Below, piece after piece: positions 44,601 through 55,549 of a DNA stretch of 64,000 bases. Position numbers and translations under genes: made by a program. The stretch covers positions 30,354,001 through 30,418,000 of the forward strand of contig JAFFJZ010000007.1 of NCBI GenBank assembly GCA_018340375.1. Direction: 5' to 3'. Below the pieces are notes generated by a model. It searched no databases. It was not told the DNA's origin and saw nothing but the letters and a program-made list of their open reading frames with translations. Each line of letters begins with the position of its first letter. The stretch's first letter is position 1. The DNA comes from Gonatopus flavifemur (taxonomy: Eukaryota > Arthropoda > Insecta > Hymenoptera > Dryinidae).

Positions 44601-47240
44601 AGCATTGAATAGTGACCGAGGCTAGATAAATCTATATCATTGGATGATGGGTTCCATTCCATATGCAGCAAGCTCCATGAATCTATCTGACCAGAGTCGT
44701 TATTGAAAATGGGTATATAAATCATTCATATCCTGGTTCAACGGAACATCAATATTTGAACTGATAACACGGAATAATGAATTCAACATACAGTCTGTAG
44801 AATTCACGTTATACATCCTACAACATTTTTGCCAGTAAGATTAACATTGAATCTTTAGTGTTATAACATTCGTACAATGTCGGACGGATGTTTACTGAAC
44901 ATGCATGGCACATTTGTATAGTTTAGGATTGAGTTTTCACATCATGATATCAAACATTGACAATATATATCGAAGTTCCCGCATGTTGCTGAAGTTTGAA
45001 TTGTTAATTGGAACGAATTGGTAAACAAATAACAAATCCTCCGCTGGAGAAAACTTAAAATCTTGCAGTACATTTTTTAAACGATATTTCCAGTCCCGAA
45101 GAGATTGGAGAAAAAAGAACATTTCTTGAATTTGATGAGTTTCAATTGTCATTCTGTTGCAATAAAGGATTCGAACTCCAAGAACATGTTTTGTCAACAT
45201 TTTATTGGAATGTCAAATGTATCGGAATGTATGGTAACCATATCGATACCTCCCCGGCAAAACCACGTAACCATCAATTTATCAACTTTTTTTTCTTTTT
45301 GTTTTTCCGGCACCCTTATTATGCCTGGGCATGAAAAATGCAAAAAGAAAAGAATGGATGAATTGGCGGTCACGCTTGGTCACGCTGTTTCGCCGGGAAG
45401 CGAAATATCGATATATTTTTTCTATGGAAAAATAATTGATGATTTCATCGATCACATAAACCTTTTCTTGATCCGTTTGAGATTTTGGTGAATTCTTAGA
45501 TAGCACAACGCAGTTCCAAATGAACTCCAGTTATGGTATCCACAAATGGATTAATTTTTCAGTCATTTGATGTGTAAGGTATTCTTCCTGAATTTATTTA
45601 GCAAGGGATGATTTCAAAGATCATCCATTTTTTGCGGCCATGCCGGGGACTGTTCAGGAACGTCTATTCTGCTACATATGAATTCATAAGGTATATTTCT
45701 ATTGTCTAGGCTTGCAGAAATGCAGCATTTGGACAAGCTGCAAGTATTTGAATTTTCCCATGTGGAAATGGAAACTCGAGTCACTACTGGCTGAGTACTG
45801 TCGCCAGAGTTGCCAGTACTGACAATTCCAGATCTACGATTGTGAGACTGGTTGGATTGACGGTGCTGGTAAAGAGTTAAAATGATATCATCATTTTACA
45901 TAAAGGGTAGTATAACTAATAGATATAATTCGGGTATTTCCGATTTTGGAAAAACCTAGACTAACCCTTCTCCAATTCACATGAAAGTTCAAATTCCTGG
46001 AGAAAAAGAACTTCCTTTTGCGATTTCTGACTAGATTTTTGGATTTTGTAGCATTCGTTCCGAGTTTTCAATTACAACGTCAGGAAAATTTATGAATTCA
46101 GAGGAACATTTTTGAACATTCTGTGAAAATTGTAATTCAAATGATGTTATTTGAATTTGAAATCAGGAACTTGCAGTATGTAATAGATCCAAGACACATT
46201 CAAAGTTTATGATTCACCAATATATCACTCCCTAAATTGGCAGAAATCGTTATTATTTATATGAAAATGAGTTGAAAAATTTTATTTCAAAATTCTCAAC
46301 AAGCGGCTCTTCATAATTAATGAGCATAACACGTGTTTTGTATTCAACTCATTTTATGAATGATATACGTTCAGTTATACTGCATATGATATTGTCATGA
46401 TTAATAAAGACATGTCCTTCGCATATGCGAATTCGGTACAGTGATGAGATTTTCATTATGGATATGTTCAATATATGAATTATTGGAAAATAAAATTAAT
46501 GCGGATATCTTCATTTCATGGCGCTAATGGAAATTCCTCTCATTTACTGTACACCCAATATCAAATGCACAATGCCGATATTTCAATCTTAAAAACGAAT
46601 ACTAAGGATGAGTTAACAGATTCCTTTCATTGCGATGGGTTCAATGATAACATATGCATCATTTTCCATCTCAATTATCTCCAATGCATATAATTTTCAA
46701 TCCACATCAGTCATCTCATTTAATTTCATTGTTTCTAAATGAACGTTAATATTTCAAAATCTATTTTCACTGAATATTAGCCGTTCTCATAGTGCAAGAA
46801 CTATAAAATATCTTGTTTCACTATTTTTCACGGTCAGTTTTTGTCATACGTAGTTTTTCTCTCTTGAATACAAGATGAAATTGATGCCACCGTCCCTTCC
46901 TCGCAACGATCCACCTGAGAATACAAGCCCTGTTCATTCCGACGAGATGCGAATAAGTTCACCGGTGAATTATAAGAGCTTGCGAAATTTCAAAATACAT
47001 AATTCTTAGTAATGCCTGATTTTGTCTACATATTTCGAAAATAGTTATTCATTCCATAACTCTGAGATGCAGTTTATGTATAGTTTTTCTATTCGAACAT
47101 ACATATTATTTTGATTCACACTGCAGGTATGTAAGGTTTTTTCCCAGATGTACCAATGATTTCTACGTGTTGGCTTGAAATTTTGAAAGAGAATTCGAAT
47201 TGTAGTTTGTGTAAGTAACTTTCGATTGAGTACCAGAAAT
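44601..47240. other. No recognisable feature
   Basis: 2.6 kb of AT-rich sequence. Open frames at 44937-45200 and 45105-45491 overlap on opposite strands and show no family features. Confidence 0.4.
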
Positions 47241-47242
47241 AT

Positions 47243-47386
47243 CCCATATAACAGTTCATGTCTTGCGCAACACAGTCAGATGTCTTTTGATGTCTAAAAC
47301 TCTTCTTTGGTCTAAAAGATATCTAAAAGACATCTAAATGTGTTGCGCATCTAAAAGACATCGCAAGACATGAATTGTTATGTGGG
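47243..47386. mobile_element. MITE, CCCAYATAACARTTCATG ends, AT target duplication
   Basis: 144 bp. The 25-bp ends (cccatataacagttcatgtc... / inverse of cccacataacaattcatgtc...) differ at about three positions. AT at 47241-47242 and 47387-47388. The body is an aaagacatct palindrome shared with the truncated copy at 30931-31163. Confidence 0.85.
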
Positions 47387-47524
47387 ATGTGTATTGATTT
47401 TGTAAAAATTTAGGTGAAATCAGTAAAATAATTCGTCTCGTTGAGGGCATTCCTGAAATCTTGGAGTTACTTGACCTTCCCACCTAAAATACTCAAAGAT
47501 GATTTTCAAAGAGATTGAATGAAA

Positions 47525-47568
47525 CAACCAGCCTGACCTATTCGTATAGACCCAGGTCAGGCTGGTTG
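47525..47568. repeat. Perfect 15-bp GC-rich hairpin
   Basis: caaccagcctgacct (47525-47539) and its exact inverse (47554-47568) flank a 14-nt loop. The GC content is high for this window. Too short for a classical pre-miRNA; role unknown. Confidence 0.8.
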
Positions 47569-48025
47569 ATTCTCCTCCATTTTATCCAATTATAGTAATA
47601 TATTTTTGAGTATTGTGGGAAGAGAGTTTCAGTAACTTTAGGTTTTACGGGATGCTCTTACGCAAGGAAAAATGTTCTTCAATATGCTTTCATAACAAAA
47701 TAAACAAACATTCTCAGCAGAACCACTTGCAGATTTAAGCGATGGTGAATATTTTCTTTCTGCAAATTTTGTATTGACAAACTAAACATTTTCTTATATT
47801 TTCCGGTTAGTTGTATATCAACTTTCAATATAGATATTCCTTCGAAAACGAACATAACATACCACCCCAGTAAATTGAATTCAACCAAAATTTAACCGGA
47901 AATGATCGTTGAATTTTTGTTAGATTCTCGTCAATTCTGGATTTTGATAAGTCTTATGGAGTTCTTGAAGTTTGAATCGTTTATTGAACAAAGTAGTAAT
48001 CGAAAAATGAAATACTCAGCTGTTG

Positions 48026-48210
48026 ATGACATACCAGCGGCGGGACATTAGCCAAATTTTTGGTGTAAGATTTCTCCAAGATACTTGAATATTTTCAAAA
48101 TATCGCTCTATAAAGTATTTCTATAGAATACTTTGAAAATATCCAAGTATTCTGGAGAAATCTTACACGAAAGATTTGGCGAAAGTCCCAGCGCTAGTAT
48201 CTCCTTAAAG
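48026..48210. mobile_element. Palindromic element, GATACYAGCGSYGGGAC terminus
   Basis: Left end ataccagcggcgggacatta, right end gtcccagcgctagtatctcc. Arms 'tgtaagatttctccaagata' and 'tctggagaaatcttacacg', and 'gaatattttcaaaatat', pair around a centre near 48118. Confidence 0.8.
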
Positions 48211-48371
48211 ATCCGAAATCATGCAGGGCTTCCTTTGAGCGATGTGTCCAGTTTCACGGAATCAATTTGAGGATTCAAATAACAATGATCCATCAGATTT
48301 TGTGGGTTTGAACTTTTGTTCTATGTCCAATTGACGATTCAAATTCGAGCAACATATTTCTTACGACTTGA

Positions 48372-48540
48372 AACCCAAGTAGCACGAGAACTGTTCAAAC
48401 ATTCTGCGTTCGTTCCGTGGACATGCTTAGAATGCGTAAGTGAGACTGTTTTGGATAAATCCGAAAAAAGCATTCTAGAAATGTGCATAGAACATACTTC
48501 TTCGAAACAGTCTCATTCGAACGATGAGAGACAAAAAATT
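48372..48540. repeat. CCCAAGTAGCAC element, partial
   Basis: 'cccaagtagcacgagaactg', 'gagactgttttggataaatc' and 'ttcgaaacagtctcattcga' match the complete element at 58722-59200. The right end seems displaced by the MITE at 48551-48797; 'catagaacatgctta' beyond it may be the continuation. Confidence 0.65.
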
Positions 48541-48550
48541 GCTTTGCTGA

Positions 48551-48797
48551 TATATGACAGATTCTTTCGCTGAATTAGTAAAAAGTTCGCTATTACAGCA
48601 AAGATCTTGCTCTTTTAGCAAGCGCTTGCTGATTCAGCAATTCGGCATTGTAAGTATACAAACTGCTAGAAAATTCGCTGGATTAGTAAATATTTTGCTA
48701 GAGTAGCAAAATTTTTACTGTAACAGCAAACGTTCTGCTAATTCAGCAGAGCAGATTTCTGAAAGTCACTATTTCAGTAAGAATTTTTCTCTGCGTG
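48551..48797. mobile_element. MITE rich in TTTAGCAA words, copy 2
   Basis: Same block order as 8959-9194, with right end 'aagaatttttctctgcgtg'. The left end is less clear (near 'agattctttcgctgaatt'). Confidence 0.7.
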
Positions 48798-49218
48798 AAG
48801 ATCCTGAGAATGATCATAGAACATGCTTACCCACCTGAAAAAAACTCATGAACAACCATAAAAAACCCAGTCAGGTGTGTTGTTTTATAAGGATTAGTAT
48901 ATGTATTTGGACATGCTTTTCCTCATCCAGTCTCATAAGTCAACCATTCTATAATGAATGAGTAATTCAAATTCCCGTATGTTTTTTATGCGACATTTGA
49001 AAGTTCTATGACTTTTTACGAGGTTTCGCGAGTGTGAAGTTCCATGTATGAGGTCTCAAGATATTGCAAAAGTCTTCATGTTCTTATGCATATGTATGAA
49101 CACATATCGCAGCATGGGTATGAAATTGTTTATGTGCATGAATGAGGTGTGGGTTCCATGTTTTCTGAAAGTATTCTATGAGATTCCAGCAGTTTTTACA
49201 CGATCGAATATTTACAAG
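48798..49218. other. No recognisable feature
   Basis: Nothing recognised apart from short open frames. Confidence 0.4.
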
Positions 49219-49220
49219 TA

Positions 49221-50520
49221 TTGGGAGTAGAAATTAATTCAGTCCGCTTTTTTACAGTTAAAGATGCGTTTATTTCAGAAGAACATGAATTATCGAATTA
49301 AGCAAAGTATTGCCCATCGCTGGCTATCACTTTTCCCCATCTTTTGGGTAATTTTCGAATCCCGTTACGGAAAAACGTCTCGTCTTTCGAGGTGATCCAA
49401 GTTAGGAGCCAATTTTCGATTTCTTCGAAAGAAGTGAACCGGTGGCCTGTCAAATCGTGCTGCATCTGTCGGAATAACCAGTAATCAGGAAGAGCAATGT
49501 CCGGCGAGTACGGTGGGTGCGGTAGAATATCCCACTTCAACGTTTTCCAGATAATTTTTCACCACTTTTGCGACATGAGGCCGAGCGTTATCGTGTAAAA
49601 TAATAACTTTGTCATGTCTTTCCTTGTATTCCGTACGTTTTTCTCGTAACGCACGACTCAAACGAATCAATTGTAGCCTATACCGATCACCCGTAATAGA
49701 ATCACCAGGTTTTAGCAACTCATATTATATAACACCCTTTTGGTCCCACCAGATACACAGCATGATTTTTGAACCATGAATATTCCTCTTTGGTGTCGAG
49801 GTTGAAGTCGATGGCAACGATTGACCGGGCATAGCATAGTATTTTCTTTTCTTGGGGTTATCGTAGAATATCCATTTCTCATCTCCTGTCACAATCCGAT
49901 GTAAGAACCCCGTTCTTCATTGTCTTTGAATCAGCTGCTCGTAAGTGAAAAATCGCCATTCAATGTCTCTAGGCTTTAAGTCATAAGGCACCCAATTGCC
50001 TTGCTTTTGAATCACGCCCATGGATTGTAATTGTACGGAAACTGCTTGTTGCATAACTCCTAATGATTCTGCAAGCTCCTGTTGCGTTTGACTCGGGTCT
50101 TCGTCGAGTAAAGCCTCCAATTCCTTGTTTTCGAATTTTTGTGGTTTTTCTGAGCGAGGCTTGTCTTCGACACTGAAATCGCCATTCTTGAAACGTCGAA
50201 ACCATTCCCTACATGATTTATCAGTTGGAGCATTGTCACCATAAACTTCCACAAGCATTCGATGGGCTTCAGCTGCACATTTTTTCCAATTAAAACAGAA
50301 AACTAGCACCTCTCGCAAATTCTGCTTTGTTGGAACGAAATTTGACATACTTCGCTGAGTAAAAATCGGGATTCTAGAAGGAACTTGGAGTGATATCAAC
50401 TGAATGCTATTCACAGGTGTTTAACCTCTCTGAAACAATCGAAATCGGTTGTGACTATGAAAAATTCATGAGAGCGAGAGTCATCTTTTCAAACCGGACC
50501 GAACCAATTTGTACTCCCAA
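49221..50520 (-). mobile_element. Mos1-like mariner, degenerate second lineage
   Basis: About 1300 bp. Ends ttgggagtagaaattaattc and the inverse of ttgggagtacaaattggttc; TA precedes the left end (49219-49220), and the right flank reads TG where TA is expected. The TIR sequence differs from the intact mariner at 26580, so this is a separate lineage. Confidence 0.87.
49298..50348 (-). pseudogene. Mos1-like mariner transposase, broken
   Basis: ATG at 50346-50348 opens MSNFVPTKQNLREVLVF, similar to the intact protein at 26656-27693. The N-terminal DNA-binding part (CREWFRRFK, then TQQELAESLGVMQQAVS) and WVPYDL are readable. A stop follows near 49917. The region with the first catalytic aspartate (TGDEKW) continues in frame, then a TAA interrupts V-I-*-YELLKPGD near 49725. 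The second aspartate is in LHDNARPH. Near 49545 an extra base shifts the frame, and the remainder (49298-49540) carries YSPDIALPDYWLF with the third aspartate and ends DGQYFA. At least two stops and one frameshift rule out a working enzyme. About 350 residues would be expected. Confidence 0.93.
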
Positions 50521-50767
50521 TGCTCAGATAGATCGGTGTAAAATGAGCAGGAAATCATGCTGTATGTGAGTGAATAAGATATTTGTTCTGTTCCATAAGA
50601 TTGACGTTTGAGATTTTAAGAGTTTTCACACGAACAAGTATTCAAAAGTATGTATGAGGATATACTCCTGGACAGGAGAGGGATTTTTTATGTGAATGAA
50701 CGAGGCGTTCGTTCAATGATCCCTCCAAGTCTCCTATAAAACCCTTATGAGTTTTTACACGATTGCA

Positions 50768-50889
50768 CTGGAACAAAAATTCTTCGCAGTCAAATAAATC
50801 GTTATTTGTCCTATAGCAAAGAAATATTTATTGGAATCAACAGAACATTCTTCGAAACCAAAATAATTTATTTGAATCAAATAAATGGT
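50768..50889. repeat. Half copy of the palindromic MITE at 20330
   Basis: 'cagtcaaataaat', 'gcaaagaaatatttattgga' and 'ccaaaataatttatttgaat' match one arm of 20330-20581; the other arm is missing. Confidence 0.75.
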
Positions 50890-51315
50890 CATATTCATTC
50901 TTGATCAGGATTGATTCAATATCTGGCATTTTCTCGATTTCCACTCCTTTTGGAATTTTTTTCCGATTCCTCTGCCGAAGACAAAAGTAAGGATGTTGGC
51001 ACTCTGGTTCGTTCAGATTTAATGCGTTTTTGCAGCAATTATTTTATATCATCTGTACAGAAAAAGATGAAATTTTTTACTTTCATCACATTTATGTGTT
51101 ACATAATGATACCTAAAATTTTATATAGATATACAAAACAGCTTTTTGCGAAATTGCCAGAAATCCCTATCTGGAATACTTCTAATGGGTCGATCCTCAT
51201 AGAAAACCATACATCTTTCAAAGTTTTGAAGCTTCATTTCTTATGCGCAAAAATCTCATAGAAACTCATTGAATTTGGAAAATCTCATCCATCACGTTCC
51301 AATATAGGATATCAT
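50890..51315. other. No recognisable feature
   Basis: An open frame at 50911-51261 lacks recognisable motifs. Confidence 0.4.
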
Positions 51316-51535
51316 AAATTGAGGGTCCGGATGAAAAAACTCGCCGAGCGTATATTTTCAGTTCGTTTTTCATCATGATCTGGTATTCCACCAAATGGCT
51401 ACTGGATTCATATCGATTGTGAATCATACGAAAATTATACTAACAGAATAATGGAGATTTTGGTATGATCTGATTCGCTAGAGAGATACGGCTTTTGAAA
51501 CGCTCGGCGAGTCTTTGCATCCGGACCCTCAATTT
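51316..51535. mobile_element. TIR element, AAATTGAGGGTCCGGATG ends
   Basis: 220 bp. The left end aaattgagggtccggatg and the inverted right end are identical for 18 bp, then continue through 'actcgccgagcg'. The total inverted end is about 36 bp. No target duplication recognised. Confidence 0.82.
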
Positions 51536-53690
51536 GTGAGTTTCATTAAGGGTATTCGGAGTTTGTTTGATGGCATTTTAGGAGGTGTATGAGGTACCAT
51601 GATATTTTTTTTTATTGGGCCATGCATATGATTGATGAAGAAGAAGGAAAGTACCAGGGAATATTTGTGCATTATAATAAACAAATAGATCTTGTAATCG
51701 CGTACCTTCTTCGAATATCACTAGTCCTTCAAAAATTCTGTCACCCACTTGAATTTTGAATTTTTCCTCCAGGCGTTCGTGGGACAAAATCTTTGATGCA
51801 GTCTTTTTCGATTGTTTCGAATCTTCTATCACCAATATTTTTTACGTATTTGAACATATCACGAACTATGGAAAATGTCAAAGGTTGGATCACCAAGTGA
51901 TTCAAGTAAAATTTTCTAGGATCAAGAAAAAAATGAGTTTTGTCCCAGCGACAGGAAAAATTTTCTCATTCCAAGAAATCCCTTCTGTGAGTGTATGTTT
52001 GAAAAAATACAGTATTTCACTTATCCTGCTACTTTAGGACAAAATGTTGTAACATTCGAAATCTCATTTTTCTCCGTGGAGAAATCCAAGAGCAAAAGAA
52101 AGCATGTAGAATCTTTCAATTGGTTTCTCCATGTAATTTCATACAAGTTATGATTGTTTATCGTGTCGTATTGATTATATCTGAAATTCTACCTTTTCTC
52201 ATCAGATATTCTTGGAAGAAGACACATTATGAGTTCATACATCAAGAGTTAGTAAATTTCCATCTTCCATTAAAACATTCATGATGGAGAGCACGTTGCC
52301 AGTCTATATATCAATCACCGACACTTTTTCACTTTCTCTTAAGATGTTTATGAAGAAAAACTGGTTGGATCCATTTTTCAGCAGATTTATTCTTAGCTTG
52401 TTCTCAGCTATTTTTTTCACAAGTATATATTTTTGTGGTGGGTCTCTTTCTTTCCATCGTTTATCGTATTCCCAACGTGATTAACTATACCGTCACTTTA
52501 GACACAAATTTTACATGTCTCATTCGTCATTTTAATACACGATGGGAGGAATATATTTAGCTATAATATATGATAGGTGAGTGACATGAATACTGTGATC
52601 ATTGAGTAATAAGTAGTTATTATTTCGAAAATTTGATCAGTTCTATAACAAAAATATCGATCACAGAATCAAACTCGATGTCATGCCACTATTTCGTGAT
52701 AAAAATTCGGAACCACTTATTCATCCGTAAAGTTTATAATCAGTTTGAATGTGGACTGTAATGCTCGATGCTTTGAAACTTGACTACAGTTGCAAGTAGC
52801 TCTCATGTGCATAACAAAGATGCGTCTTGAATAAGGCTTCAGGAAAAATTTTCATCACTGTGAAATTATTTCGTTTGTTTGCACAGGGGAATTCAGTTGG
52901 GGTTGAGTTCGAGGGTGGACATTGAATATATGTTTTCTCCCAGCAAATGAAATTACTTCATTAGTATGTAAAGCAGACTTTTCGACGCTCTCGGGTCATA
53001 AATCATGCGTATTTTATTTTTGTTTGTAAATGAACTGAAAAATCATTTTATTTAGACATTTTACTCGACAAAAAGTAATGGGAACATAAATAGTCGAAAT
53101 AGTACTGAGATTTATTTTACGTCACTACTATCCCTTGATATTGATAAACATATTTTACAGGATGGTACTTGAAATTTTCTCCCATTTAATTGCTGATAGG
53201 CACGATCGATGGCTCATTAAATTTATATGGCGAGCCATTAAGACATCAAGAACCAATTCTCAAAATTGATTAATCCTTCAGTTTCTTATCTTTAGAATTT
53301 AATAAGCGGTCGATTATCCTCTGGCAGTAATGAAATTTCATTGATATAAATTGAGAAAATGAGAAAAGGTAGAAAGAGAAGTACATAGGAGCGAAATATC
53401 ATGGATCCAAGTTTAGTTCATTTGTTCGGGTCGTGTTGAGTTCGTGAAGTTTCTAAATTCGTTACGGTCGTGTACCATATTTCAAACCCTTCAACTTTTC
53501 AAGACTCTGTAGTCTTCAATGATTATGATATAAATTGTTCGAAGGATTGAAATGCTTCCCTTGAGTGAAGTGAAAAGATATTTTATTCATCATGAATGTT
53601 ACTTTGATATTCTTTAAACTTCCCGCGAATGAAAATTGCACAGCTTAACAATATTTCTTTCAGCTAATGAGGAGAAATAATGTCAACTTA
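51536..53690. other. No recognisable feature
   Basis: 2.1 kb of AT-rich DNA; short frames only. Confidence 0.4.
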
Positions 53691-53699
53691 TACTAACAA

Positions 53700-53945
53700 T
53701 GTATGGTGGAGGAGGAATACTTGCGGCAACTACTCGATATTCGACCATCTACGAGAAGTAGTTACGGTAACTACCTAGTAATGGGAGTAAATTCCACGTT
53801 ACTTGAAATAACTAACAGAGTAGTCACGCTAACTAGCGTGGTATTTGTCTCAACTACTAAGTAGTTGCCGTGGCTCCTTTCCGTAGATGTTTGAAAATCG
53901 ACTAGGTTAGTAGCTGCAGCTAGTATCCCTCCTTTACTGGACCGT
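53700..53945. repeat. AACTAC / GTAGTT word cluster
   Basis: 'caactactcg', 'agtagttacggtaactac', 'gtagtcacgctaactagcg' and 'caactactaagtagttgccg' recur in both orientations over 240 bp, probably a decayed palindromic MITE. The ends 'tggaggaggaatac' and 'gtatccctccttta' are partly inverted. Confidence 0.55.
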
Positions 53946-54117
53946 GTTTGATTGAGAAGAATCTGTCATTTCCACCTTTTGAATATCATACATAGATGCT
54001 GTGTGATTTTTTTCTGTCACTAGTTGCATGCGATTTTTCATTTCTTTCGATTCATAACATTTTATTTTAGAATAAATTGCGGCCAGTGATGAACGACACT
54101 TCAGTCAGTGACAGCTA

Positions 54118-54197
54118 TAAGAGAATCAACCTTTGGTCATCCAGCATAGCCGTGCATGAACAAATTTTATCAGATGGCTCAATCGCTGAGCTATCTT
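54118..54197 (-). repeat. tRNA-like module (SINE head candidate)
   Basis: On the minus strand gatagctcagcgattgagcc gives an A box and aaggttgattctc a B box. It lies within an open frame at 54077-54304, which I do not regard as a gene. Confidence 0.6.
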
Positions 54198-54405
54198 ATC
54201 GAACAGTGGCGGACTATATTTGTGTTGATCATAATAAATCCATAGTTTGCTATATTACACAGGAACCATCGATTATTGACTGTGTTTACATTGCTGAGCT
54301 GTGAATGAATGAACATAATTCGATACTTAATCGACACTTTACATTGTACGGCAGTCATATCTACAATTACTCAGTTGCCAAATCAATAGATATCGAACTG
54401 ATTTA

Positions 54406-54556
54406 CATTGTAAAAAAAAAGTCTTTAGATCAGATCATTTCATGACTGAATCTATATTGCAAACAAATTAAGTCGAAAAACATGATCGCCGACACAATGG
54501 AAAAAGTATTATCTGAAATTAAGATGTAAACGGATTAAGGTATTATTTTCACCGTG
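54406..54556. mobile_element. MITE, CATTGTAAAAAAAAAGTC end, copy 2
   Basis: Inverted relative of 9649-9798 (shares 'cgccgacacaatgg' and 'ctgaaattaagatg'). TA at 54404-54405 and 54557-54558. Confidence 0.7.
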
Positions 54557-55485
54557 TACCCATACAAAAATTTTTGGGCTTCGCCAATGCTGAGAATAAA
54601 ATATAGCTTGGCGCAATGCTGACAGACAAGGCTTGGCAATCTATAAATCTTCAATGTTGATTAACAATGAATACAATGTTGCACCGATGTCGGTGTTCGA
54701 CGGATGTCGTTTGTCAGCCTATTATTGTGGCACAACTGCGCCAAGTTTGGCTTTTGCTTGGCTCATCCTTGGCCCAACATTGACTGAACGATAGATTCCA
54801 TTTAACGCCAGGATCATTCAGAATGTGGTTCAATATTGCCCCAAACTTTGGCCTAGTTTCGGTAGAAATTAGCTTTCAATGTAGCACCGATCATTGGTAG
54901 TAGCATGGCTCAATATTGGCAATCTATATAATATTTTTGCTGAGTTACTGATCAAGTGTTTCTCGCGAGTGGCGAAACGCGTATACAAAGAATATATAAG
55001 GTTTAAGTAAGTCTTTGGAAGACCAGTCGATCGCTCTTTACTATGAGTCACACTAGAGGGCTCCTACCGCTGAGCTAACATACATTGTGTCTACTTCTCA
55101 TGGCAAAATTTACCGACAAAAGACGTCGAGTTGTCCACAAATAAATAAGGGGGAAACAATAAGACTTCAAACAACATATGTCAGGAAATTGCGAAATGCG
55201 CATACTTTTTATATATTTTTGGGGAAAACATTTTTTACTTTAATCATTGGCGCAGCATTGACAAACAAAATTTCCAATTGTTTGCCAATGATGGTATATT
55301 TCACTGCCATTGTTTCATCGATGATGGGACTTCATTGGAAAAACACGTTGGTCAATCATAAAATGATGTTATCATTCCAGGTTTGCGCCATGCTTGGTTG
55401 CCAAGCCTCGGCGATACTTTATCTACGTTGCACCATGCTAGCGCCAATTGTAAATTTCTATATGGGTACTTACTTTGCGATTCAA
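54557..55485. mobile_element. TIR element with TTGGCGC-type repeats and a tRNA-like module
   Basis: 'gtacccatacaaaaattttt' near 54556 is inverted as 'aaatttctatatgggtac' near 55453-55470. Inside, 'cttggcgcaatgctgac' and 'gcttggcaatc' are mirrored by 'gcgccatgcttggttgccaagc'. The open frame at 55087-55545 falls in this repeat. Confidence 0.55.
55022..55082 (-). repeat. tRNA-like module, weak
   Basis: On the minus strand, gttagctcagcggtaggagc is a good A box. The B box (gcgatcgactgg) is degraded. Confidence 0.5.
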
Positions 55486-55549
55486 CGATACGAACTTTTT
55501 ATCTTGACTGTCGATTTTCAAGGAAATTTTTTTGTTACCCGATAATATT

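Noticed and set aside
54077..54304. 75-codon open frame
   Set aside because: It covers a tRNA-like module on the other strand; no protein similarity recognised.
55087..55545. 152-codon open frame on the plus strand with hydrophobic stretches
   Set aside because: It lies within the TTGGCGC-type repeat element, whose inverted words explain the sequence, and no family motif is visible.
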